From NCBI RefSeq assembly GCF_963583255.1, contig NC_084804.1, forward strand, positions 29,981,461 through 30,045,460: a stretch of DNA of 64,000 bases, given 5' to 3'. Source of the DNA: Pyrus communis (lineage: Eukaryota > Streptophyta > Magnoliopsida > Rosales > Rosaceae). A program made the translations under genes and the position numbers. The notes under the pieces are model-generated. The model saw nothing but the letters and a program-made list of their open reading frames with translations, made no database searches and was not told where the DNA came from. Positions 54,142 to 64,000 of the stretch are shown here, piece after piece. The stretch's first letter is position 1. Every line of letters begins with the position of its first letter.

Positions 54142-54600
54142 CTTTTTTCCTTTTGAATGGATTTTGGCTATTGAACTTCAAATTCTTTCTTTCCGAAAAA
54201 TTCCACTAGTTGAAAAGAATCCCATCATCCTATCTTCTCTTAATCTCATGTATTCTCTCAAATGCTATTATAATTTCCACCTCTTATATGCCACAGGAAA
54301 GAATCGAGTTGTTCACTCGATCTATGTATTGCGAGTGTACGCTTACAAGGATCATAGGTTGTTGTATTCTGGAGGGTAGGGCGCTATAACCTGCTATATT
54401 GAAGCATTGTCTTAGAGGGGCAAAATCTACTCTTAAGGATAGTGACTACACGCCTCAACCTAAAATCGTGTTCTAATCAAGTATCGACGAAGAATGGCTT
54501 CTACCATATAAAAACAAGTATTTTGTTGTTATTACACCATTTTATATAACTTACCATGTCAACATAAATGATCATTTACTAATATCTATCTATTGTGATT
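53848..54600 (+). mobile_element. Old 3' LTR remnant (TGTTAGAATTTTAATTGGG)
   Basis: Begins directly after the G-run. It includes a T-run of about 36 near 54107-54142. The right end is not definable. The frame 53984-54379 spans the T-run and is not a gene. Confidence 0.4.
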
Positions 54601-55737
54601 TGTTGTAGGTGAAGTAGCATCCATATCATCAAAATTTCCAACAGAAAGGACTTCTGAGGCATGAAAGCCTGGAAGTGAAGATAGATAAAGAGACAATACC
54701 TTCATTGGTAACTACTTCTTATGTATGATGAATGAGTAATTGATAGCATTAAAAAGCAACCACAATGTGAGGGAATTGTGGGGGTGGCTTAGCTATTGTT
54801 TGAGAAATGTTATATACATAAAAAAATGTAAAAGTAATTTGCTTCTAGAAAGAAATTACGACTATTTCTTAAAATTGAAGTTTTAAGGTATCAAAAGATT
54901 GGAGATCTTCTAGCAAATACCTTAAATGTGTAGGAGTTTACTCAAGTGTTAGCAAATTACTTATCAAGTCCGAATGCATGTTTGGAGGAATTATGTTGGA
55001 AAACAACTACTATTGAATAAAATATAATTTCATAATTGAAAGTGCGCACCATAAGACATAGTCATCAACCTAGTGGATCCAATTAATTAAAGGTTTGACT
55101 AGAAAGTAAGTTGTATCATCGAGGGGAATGAGTTAAAAGCCTATGTTTTTAAGAATCGCCATAATGGCAACCCAACCTAGCTGACTAGAGATCCCAAGAT
55201 CTAGGTTTAAGGGGACAACCGAATTGTGGATGATTCAATGGGAGCACTGCGGAGATAATCTCCAATCCATGTCCTATGATGAAACAATGTTATTTGTAGC
55301 GTATTTAGGATAAGCTTTGCTTTTAATGATTCGTATACTTGGAAATAACAAGTGGGGTATTGCAGGATACTCTTAATAGGAAGTCACCTATCTTGAGTGA
55401 AGAATGGGGCCATTCTTGTGAGAATTTTTGAAGGGCTTAGTACTCTAAAAGCACTCATGAGAAACCAAGAATTGTTCAGGGCCAAAATGAACACAATCGA
55501 GCAACCATTGGGTGTTTGGAAGGGTATTGTGTGATTACTATTGTCTTAGTTCACGCTGAGCAGTTCAAGACATCACGTTCACTGATTAGCCAAGTAAATC
55601 TGATAGTAATTCACTACGGAAGGTTCAAAGACAAAAGCCACCTATCTCGATGCGGTACTTTTCCTACTGAATTCTCTCTCTAGTGTCTGCATTGTCATTT
55701 GCATGGTATTGAGTCAATTGCCATTTGTGTGGGGGAT
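54600..55737 (+). mobile_element. Second decayed 3' internal region ending in a polypurine tract
   Basis: Contains the GGCAACCCAACCTAGC / GAGATCCCAAGATCTAGG block typical of the non-coding 3' end of some plant Copia elements (recognised from experience) and ends in TTTGTGTGGGGGAT just before TGTTGGAAAA. Confidence 0.5.
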
Positions 55738-55890
55738 TGTTGGAAAATTTAATAATATATTTATTATATTAAATGTATTAATTGAATGGAAATTCGAAGT
55801 GGAGCCTTTTGGTAGAAAGATATGTCCACTTAAATAAAGTGTTGCAACTTTTGACTCTTCATGAATAGTCACATGCTTTCCAAAGACATA

Positions 55891-58800
55891 TGACACACTC
55901 CAACCGAAATCAAGGCGTGATGGCCGTCACGTGAGGGTGACGTAACCATGTGCACAGTGCGGAAGCAAAAATAATAATAAAAGTACGAATAAATAAAAAC
56001 CAAACTATTAAAGAAGCTAGTTAAAGTAATACGCAAGTGTAAGAATAAGTGTGATAAACAATAATCAGAGCACAGAAAGCCTAAGTGCAGTCCAGAAGAA
56101 CGAATACTAATTACACAACACCCAAAGGTGATCCTACATTTATGATGTTCTGTCAGAACCACCGTCAAGTCCTCGTGAGCCACCAAAGCACTTCTAAGTA
56201 GAACCTGGAGGGGCGCAAAACAAAAAGTGTGAGTGGGCAAAAACAAAGCTTTTCAAAATCATTTCAATCTCAAAAGTTCTAACCCCTCTCCGTAAAACCC
56301 GTATAATTTCCCAAAAAATAGAATATATAAATATATCACAACCATGCTCAGAGTAGTCTTAATGTTGTATTCCTTCCTAGTGCTAAAATATGTTTAGTAT
56401 AACGGCACAAGTAAGGGTGTCGAATCCACAGGGACTAATTGGACCTAAACAACCACTTGTTTTGCAAGAAACCTATTAGAGAATAAAATTAATCAATTTA
56501 GACAGATTTGTTGTTGTAACTTGAAAACACACGAAAAATGAAATAAACACAAGTAAATGAATCAACAAATAATAAAATGGAATAGCACCAATGGAGATGA
56601 AGCTAGGGATTCGATTTTACCATTGCTAAACCAAGTTCATGTTTGTTAAGTCAGTTTATACTCAGCCATCTACCTATTTCTTGAGTTTGTTTCACTTAGA
56701 TATGATCAACCATATGATGTGTGGATTTGATCAAATGTTCCTAATCATGAGCCTAATTGTGATGTGCAACTTCGGTTCCTAATCAAGAATGTGTCACGCA
56801 CAAGAAACTTTCATAAACCAAAGGAAACACTCGGCATGATGTTTTCAAAACATTCCCTTCATTCATTCACATATCCACCAAGAATATGCATAATGTGTGC
56901 TTTAATCTTGGCTAAACAACCTGTGGTTAATTCAAATGGTGATCAAGCATTAAAATCAACACACAAAGTCGCAATTAAATCAGAGAATGAAACAAGAAAT
57001 AGATGGATCAACTGAGCATTCTGAATTAACTACATGGCAATCTTGCAAGGCTACATCGAATCCCTAGAAAGAGATTAGTTACACTTCATGTTTACAGAAT
57101 GTTTGACATAAACATATACAACATGAGTGAACATAGAATTAAAGAGAAGGAACCCTTGAAGCAAAACTGATGTCGAAATCCCTTAAGAGTGGCCTTCGGT
57201 GTTGGTTCTCCAAGCGTGTTGTAAATGAAGGTGGAGTGGCTAGGGTTGAATGATTTCTGCAAATGGGAGAGAAAATGGACAGAGGTGGAGCGGCTAGGGT
57301 GTGGGAATAATGGAATCCCCCCAAAGAGAAGTGATTTTGCATGGTTTTATAGGGAGAGAATGGGAGAGAATGGGACTGCCATCATGAAGAGTGGAGCTGG
57401 AAATGCCAAGGTGAGCTGGAAAGGCAAGGGAATGCACGGCAAGGTGTGTGGAAATGCATGTGAGTGCATGTTTTGGTGTTGGAAATGCAAAAGGGAGCTG
57501 GAAATGCATGTGAGTGCATGTTTTGGTGCTGGAAATACAAAAGGGAGCTGGAAATGCATGTGATTGCACGGCAAGGTGTGTGGAACCACCCAATCTGACT
57601 CCAATGTTTTTGCTTTGTTTAGAACCACCCAATATGGCCGAATTGCACCACATGTCTTCCACAACTTTTCCTGAAATTCCAACAGCCAAATTAGTCCTAG
57701 ATTCCTCATTTGGACTTCAAATTAACTCTCCAGAATCCTCTCCACGTTTGGAATAATGCTCAGCTACCAAAAGGAGTGTTTTTACTTCATTTGCCTTCCA
57801 ATTGATCCTATTACACACTTGGCTGCACACTAACACCAAATAATGTAAAATGCAACCAGTTTAATCCAAAAACATCACAAAGACGCCAAATATGGAAGAT
57901 ATAAATGCATGCAAAATGTGAATTATCAAGTAGCAACATTCACAATATGTATGTATGTAAGCCATGTCAACTAACTCAGCATAAGATGTAAGTAACCCAG
58001 GTAATGTTAATCAATGCAGAATATATGTCAGCCGGAGTCACCTAACGTGACCTGTACGGCTGAACCTAGAGTTCAAATCCACAACTCAATCACTACACCT
58101 GCATATGAGTCGAAACCACCTAAAGTGGTCTGTACGACAGGACTGGGTGTAAATAAATACGCTCAAGTGCTATGATCACGTGAAGACTGTGCGAATAATC
58201 ACGGGTCACCTACAAGTCGGAACCACCTAAAGTGGTCTGTACGACAGGACTGTGCACTTAACTTAGATCCAAGATGAGCGTGTGGTACGAGAGGTCAACA
58301 TCATGTGAATGACTGTGCCTTACTTTGGGCGGGAGCACTAACACCGGGTTGTAAGTTTATGAGCTCTCAATGCATCTCACATAACTACTAATTCAGAACC
58401 ATAAACTATAAACTTACCTGGCACTTACCTGTGTGTCCGCAACACCAAACATACCTATATGCAACTACTAATGCATAAATAAAATAGGCAAAAACTATGC
58501 ATGGCATTTAAAACATATAAACATTCAATTTCATTTTCTGGGAAAAACCACAAGTATATAGGTATATACGGAAAACCAAAAGCCCACTCACTGGTATGTG
58601 GAAGGGTCGTAACCCCCGAGCCTTGAGTGACTGAACTCGTCCTCAAGATAGGTCTCATACAATGCTCAAATGGGGTGTTTGGATATACCAACGTGATCTA
58701 CTCAACCTCACGAACATCCCCATATTTTTAAAATAATTTTCCGACCTCTCACGCGCCACCACGCATCGGCCAAGGCACGGCCAGACGTGCCGGACACACG

Positions 58801-59652
58801 CAAGCACGTGCCTGGTACACGTGTGGTAACCCTAATGGCGTTAGGGAATATTCCGTCCAAAAATGGAATATACCGTTACATATACCTGAGGCCGTTAGTA
58901 TATTTCGTCAAAGTTGACGGAATATTCCTTGTCTTCTTCGGTGAGTCTCGCTGGTTGCCGTCGTCAGCGCCGCTGTCCGCAACTTGAATTCTCGTCGGAA
59001 TTAGAAAATTTTCAAAACTTCATATCTTCTTCATTTCTCAACCAAAATCCATGAAATTTGTACCAAAATGAAGCTTACAACGAGTAGAACAAAACACTAC
59101 CACTTTCAAGTCCTGAAATTCATGGAATCTCACCGGAAAAACCATGAAATTTCGGCCAAACCTGCAACTCGCCATTCCTGGCCTTCCCGACGTCCAATTC
59201 TTCCAAAATGCTTCTCTGAGCTTCGTGAAAGTATTCTAAGGCTTCCTATGACCTTAGCAACTTCTAAAAACCCCACGATCATGTGTGCATGAACAGTGCA
59301 CCAAATCGGGGTTCCCTGGTTCTTAGGTTTTCGAGGGTTTCAAGTCCAAAAATTGGTGTGGATGAGTTCCTGAGCTTGCTAGGAGTCCAAACCCCACTTT
59401 CAAACCTTTGATCCGTGCGTGGATAGTTGTCTTTGAAATGGTCCATACACTTTGTAAAGAAAATGGAAGAAGTCCGAGAGAGAAGAGAAAGAGAAAGGTC
59501 CCGGGAGTGTATGGTATGGGTGTGTGTGTGTGTGTTATGTAGAGTCAACCACCAAAAACAACAAAACAACATCCCAAAATGGCAAATAACCACCAAGGGA
59601 AAAATCGTCATTTCACACCTATGGGACGAATAATTTGGGACGGGCTGTCACA
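55891..59652 (-). mobile_element. Family E long LTR (solo), nested in an older LTR and carrying F
   Basis: On the minus strand it runs TGTGACAGCCCGTCCC...GGAGTGTGTCA, about 2185 bp after removing F. It is the inverted relative of 1-1772. Flanks CATAT and CGTAT would be a TSD with one mismatch if the last T is shared. The three hairpin motifs are at 58021-58260. No coding region; small frames are chance. Confidence 0.75.
56357..57928 (-). mobile_element. Element F, solo-LTR-like insertion in E (1572 bp)
   Basis: It interrupts sequence that is continuous in the related LTR at about 1262-1325. Flanks AGTAG on both sides (56352-56356, 57929-57933). On the minus strand it starts TGATAATTCACATTTTGC and includes CCCTGTGGATTCGACACC near the end, as in large plant LTRs. 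The right half has GGAGCTGGAAATGCATGTGA repeats (57390-57560). Confidence 0.7.
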
Positions 59653-60107
59653 CGTATCTCACATTCCATAAATAGGGAAGCCCCCTATAATCACAAACAT
59701 AACTTTTTATTGTTTACATAATCATACATAGAGTTCACTAAATATTAGAATCTCATTGAGTCCGTATGAGAGGGTTTTCAACACAATCATGGTTCAAGGA
59801 GCCTTGTGATTTGGAGTGTTACTATTACTAGGACGTGGTCTTTGTATCTTGGGAGACATGCGCCGATCAACCATGAGCACCGTAGTGGGATGTAAACTTG
59901 TCTTAAGGACAAAGTGTCCAACACTTGCCTCGACCATATTTTCTAGCTTTTTCTAATCCATTATATCATGTTCATATAACATTGGTTACTCATGTGCATG
60001 CATGATTCTGATATATAATTTCATGAATTATTTCTTGATTTTTTATGTGATTTATTATAGCAATTAGACCCAATGTTTCCAACATTTTTTTATATTGAAT
60101 TAATTAA

Positions 60108-60565
60108 TGGTGAGTGGGTAAAGGAATTTGGATGGGTGGCATGGGATTTCGCAGGGATTTTTAAAGGAGCGGAGGGAGTGGGGAATTTTCCATGTGAGTC
60201 TAGTTTAAGGGCGGAGGCAGAAGCGGTGCGGGCTGCATTGTTGGCTTGTGTTGATATGGAATTTGATGTGGTTCAGATTGAATCAGATTCTAAGGGTCTT
60301 GTGGATATGATTAATGGCAAGGTTCAACTGAATGTTGTAATTGAAGCTCTTCTTCTTTATATTCAATATGTGAAGCAACGGTTGAGGTCAGTAGATTTTA
60401 TTTTTGCTTCTCGTATTTGTAATACGGAGTAGCCTCTTTCGCCTTATAGGAGGCGGCTTTTATGTCTAGGACTAATTTGGGTTAGAATGGTTGTTTAATA
60501 CTTTGACTTTTAATGTAAACCCTTCAATTCACATATAATGAAATACTTACCTTCGAAAAAAAATA
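60108..60565 (+). pseudogene. LINE 3' fragment with RNase H-like domain, copy 2
   Basis: The frame reads GWVAWDFAG, SLRAEAEAVRAALLACVDME, VQIESDSKGLVDMING and ends FASRICNTE at 60432, with a short A-run at about 60556. It keeps more of the upstream RVT_3 domain than copy 1. A decayed retrotransposon end carried along in the duplication. Confidence 0.75.
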
Positions 60566-63110
60566 ATTAATGGTAATGGTGAGAAAGGAAATTCTATGTT
60601 GCTCTACATATTTCTTAAAAAAGGTGAATTTAGCAATTCTCTTGAAGATGCTTTTATGCTTTTATCTCTAATGCTTTTATGCTTTTATCTCTAAGGTTAG
60701 CAAATTGGAACCAATTGTTGGATTGGAAGTTTGAAAAATAGACATTTTCTTTAACACAATCAAGATATTTATCCTTCCCTTTCCCCTTCAAGATTTAGAA
60801 ATATCGTCACTTGAAGAATGCTCAAACCGGCTTCAAGTAATTAAAATTCTTAAAGTCTCACTTGGGCTAAAAGTCTAACAAATTTCAAATTTTAGCATGC
60901 CTTTATTCGATAGGGTGGTTATTATCATTGTAATGTATAATTTTTCTTACGTAATCCACTTTATGCAAGGTGAAATCAAGAAAAAATAGGCTCCCCCAGA
61001 TTCTGAAATATAAGATCAGTATCAAAATTATCAATCATATGTGAAAGTTTCCAACCATCTTAGGCAAAGAGATGGTGATTGATCTTTCTTGAAAAAAGTA
61101 CCACAACTAATGCTTTGCTCCTCATGGAAGCTCAATTATAGGTCAAGTACGTCATATTATGATAACCCACACATGTCATATGATGTGAGTCTCTCCTTGT
61201 TCTGCTTTTTAGGACTTTTTGGCAATGTAAATTTGCAAAGTGATGAGAATGCATTTTTCGATCTGCAATATATAGTTATTGTTATCTATGTGAGTTAAAT
61301 GTGAGGCATCTCTAATCAAGTAGAGACATATATCATTAAAATAAAAACTATTTAAAACTATTAGATCGATGAATTTTTCATTCTCCGTCGCAGTCTTTAT
61401 TAGTCGTGGTTCATTGTATTATGTTACAATTTTTTAGCAAAAAAAATGAGCATATCAATACAAACAATACGACGCAAAATATTTAATTTAGGCCATATTT
61501 GCTTATATGTTTTTCTCACAAGATTTTAGACCTGATAATTTAGTTTCCTTTGCAAGGGTAAAAGTAAAACCAACGATTGTGAATCTGAGAAAAAGGCAAA
61601 ATGATGAATGAAATATAAAAAAGAATAACGAAAGGTAAAGGGTAATAAAACCAACTAAGTTAAAGTTAATAAAAACTTAAGATTGAATTATGGTTTAAGT
61701 GACCAAGCGGGTGCATGAAAAGCTCTAAAAAATTATAAATAAAAAATTATAAAGTCACCAAGTGGGTGCAGGGAACAATTTTAGCACTGTAACTTCGAAA
61801 AGACATGTACACGATGAACTGAAGGCATCAGAAATAATGAAGTTATGGCTACAATATTAACTAATTTAATTAATTATACGAGATCTACCTGCTAAACCTG
61901 CACAATTATCAAAATTAATGATAATCGGACAGTAAGCTTGTGCTTAGGTGCTGCTTACATTACAATTAGCTTTTACGTGCATGTGTTTGTCATATTCATT
62001 CAGCATTTTGGAAACAAAACACTAATTAATCACATAATTTTTGAGATGAAAAGGAGGCACACTTTCATCAATATACTCTGATTTAATTAGGAAGAGAAGT
62101 TAAAAAAAATATAAATAAAGTATATTCAATTTTCTTTTTTCTTTTTTATACAATGACATTTTACTTTTTAAGGAGATGGAAGATTGAGCTAGGCCACACA
62201 ATAGGTCATCTACTAAGTAAGTATTGAACTCAATATACATCATTGTCATTCGTATAAGTTAAACCTGAGATGTTTCACTTACAACTGAAGAGGTATTTTA
62301 CTAAATCGCAATATTAGTTGGTAAGTAGCAGTTGCATTTCTTTAGATAAAATTTTCTCTTAATTGACAAATAGTGGATTGACTTAGGATTCAACATATCT
62401 TGACTTAGGATTCAACTTTATATTTTTTTATTGGAATATTTGAAAATTAGAGTCTCTCTCGTTTTCTTAAAGAAACAAACAAAAGAAGGTACTTACGTTT
62501 TAATTCTTTGCTTAAAGTCGAATCACCCAGTTTGTCCTTTTAATCGACATGAGTTCCACAGGCACTCATGCATCTCCCCCTTTGGGTTTGTTTAGGGTGC
62601 TTGAAAAACGCTTCTAACAATATTTGACAACAAAAAAAATTAGACGTAATTTAGGAAAAGAAATAGTCTTCATATTTTTAAAAAGTGGCATTATAACCTC
62701 ATGAAGCATTTTGTCAAGCACCAAGCAGGAACCTGCTAAGTTCTGTCGACAACTACAAGGACCTGTTGAGGCTTGTCTGAACCTAACCACAATTACCCTT
62801 CACTGCTAGGAAAAGAAATCACAAGCTCTGAAACAATAACATCCAATCCCACATATTCGGCTCAAAATATACGAAAGGAATATGAACTCAATGTAAAGAA
62901 AGAGGAACACACAACGGAATTTCAGTTAAATATAAAGGCAAAAAACGAAGAATTAGTTGTATACCGTCAAAATTATGATTGAACCATTTCGATCAACACA
63001 TGGTACATAAAACAATTAAGCACTATATTTGTAGACCGTAGAAGATTCAGATCCGAGCAGTCGGATCCATAAACGGGCACCAACTAAAGGCCGTTACCTT
63101 TCTTTTCCTC
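60566..63110. other. Downstream flank of BOP1 copy 2, no gene seen
   Basis: AT-rich, aligned to copy 1. ORFs 61089-61298 and 62773-62982 are short, unconserved between the two copies and unsupported. Confidence 0.5.
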
Positions 63111-64000
63111 TCAATTGCAATACAGTCTAATCACCAAGTCTGCACCGCTAGTGAATAACCATGGCTGCCTTGGATGGAACTTACAGTCCAATACACCTGC
63201 ATACCAGTCAGGGAAAACAAAGATTTAGCTTTTATATAAAAGTTTGAATGACGCTATGATACTGAGTTCACAATGCATTTGGCCTGCAACTATGCATTTT
63301 TTTTCTCCTAACCCCTTAGCATTTTATCTTATCTGCATTCTTGAGAAGGAACCTTGAACACATAATACATTCTAAAAACATTCAAAGCCCATGGAAATAT
63401 GTTTACGAAGGTAATCTGATGCCCATCTTCAATAATCATTCCGCACATGCACTAGCAGCATTCTATTATCTTTGTTAAACCACCCAACAGGACATAAAAT
63501 AGAGAAAGCTATAGGTCGCACCTCTCCCATTTGAGCTTGTATGACCTCGGACTATTTCCAATGGAACAATAAGAGGGTTCTGGTTAAGATCTGAATAAAC
63601 CATTCCTTGAAAAACATATGCAGTGCAGTCATGAGAGCATGCTGCAAACAGTGGGTACGAACCATGGAAAGATACATTGTTGATGTCCTTCTGAAGCAAC
63701 CTGATAAGTTTCGAAATGTCAGAAAAATATATGCATCCACAGTAACAAGGCAAATGCTGTATAAAGTTAGTTTGGTATTTGTCAAATAGTTAATGACTGG
63801 TCATATAGTATTAGACCTATCAAACAAATAACATCTTCCAAAAACCTATGCACTCTGCGGGGTATATCAGAGTCCGTAACACTGGAAGTGAAATAAGCCA
63901 GCAGTTTGCACGAAAGTATTATCCCCCTTCCTAAACAGTACAAATCATCATAATAGTTTGCATCATCTACAAAATAAATGTGAAACATACTTGAGAGTTT
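63111..64000 (-). CDS. BOP1: BOP1/ERB1 homologue, copy 2, 3' end (partial, three exons)
   Basis: Exons 63111-63196 (stop TGA at 63111-63113), 63522-63700 and 63991-64000, on the minus strand. They read [56 protein letters not shown], then [20 protein letters not shown] and VIRLYCN. Unlike copy 1, the frame is intact at the EIVRGH site. Splice sites GTGCGACC, TATGCAG, TTATCAG and GTATGTTT are conserved. The intron 63701-63990 is 290 bp, the size of the copy 1 intron without Copia-1. As far as visible it could be functional; the remaining exons lie right of the window. Confidence 0.88.

Larger units (their letters stand above)
55738..60084 (+). mobile_element. 3' LTR (TGTTGGAAAA...TTTCCAACA), split by element E
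   Basis: Own sequence 55738-55890 and 59658-60084, about 580 bp net. The ends TGTTGGAAA and TTTCCAACA are inverted repeats of each other. A polypurine tract precedes it. E interrupts it after CCAAAGACATA. Confidence 0.75.
60178..64000. repeat. Segmental duplication, copy 2 (runs off the window)
   Basis: Direct-orientation counterpart of 1854-7418 and 12693-12885. It lacks the MITE (site at about 61769), the 4580-5910 block and Copia-1 (site at 63805). It has small private changes such as a duplicated ATGCTTTTATCTCTA (60651-60690). Confidence 0.9.

Noticed and set aside
53984..54379. 131-aa ORF with a poly-Phe stretch
   Set aside because: It is carried by a ~36-base T-run in decayed LTR sequence.

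Overview
This is plant nuclear DNA. It carries plant Copia polyproteins, LTR retrotransposons primed by tRNA-Met and tRNA-Asp sequences, a Mutator-type MITE, a TRIM element and a spliced eukaryotic gene. The repeat families (a tRNA-Met-primed TRIM, and large tRNA-Asp-primed non-autonomous LTR elements) look like those of Rosaceae, possibly apple or pear. That placement is inference; no marker in the window proves it. Nothing prokaryotic, no CRISPR array and no rRNA or tRNA gene was seen.

One host gene organises the window: a homologue of BOP1/ERB1, the WD-repeat ribosome-biogenesis factor of the PES1-BOP1-WDR12 (PeBoW) complex, on the minus strand. I recognised fourteen exon blocks between 48985 (most 5' exon found) and 6726 (stop codon), all read by eye from splice sites and family-like protein sequence. 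The gene is swollen by transposons in four introns: Copia-1 (7419-12687), Copia-2 (13626-18624), Copia-3 (20117-25820), and a nest of four elements (26770-48804) filling an intron that was only about 96 bp. Two single-base frameshifts, foreign DNA splitting an exon, and an out-of-frame internal exon duplication with an expanded GAA tract make this copy a likely pseudogene. Its N-terminal exons were not found.

The gene's 3' end and downstream flank occur twice in direct orientation: copy 1 at 1854-7418 (resuming at 12693) and copy 2 at 60178-64000. Copy 2 lacks Copia-1 and a MITE, so it shows both empty target sites. Its visible BOP1 exons are intact and run off the window end.

The nest in the first visible intron is layered: element C (solo-LTR-like) contains element A, and A's right LTR contains element B. 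C also contains a MULE-like element D. A and B are large LTR elements with a tRNA-Asp primer site and no pol. Each encodes a 444-aa sense ORF and, on the opposite strand behind its own TATA and G-box region, a roughly 223-aa protein with an EAR-like LxLxL motif, a predicted coiled coil and a Pro/Ala/Ser-rich tail. This conserved antisense gene is the most interesting item in the window.

The remainder (1-1853, 49000-60177) is LTR and LINE debris: two inverted copies of one long LTR family, a complete TRIM, a solo TRIM LTR, two stacked 3' ends of old LTR elements, and a nested solo LTR.
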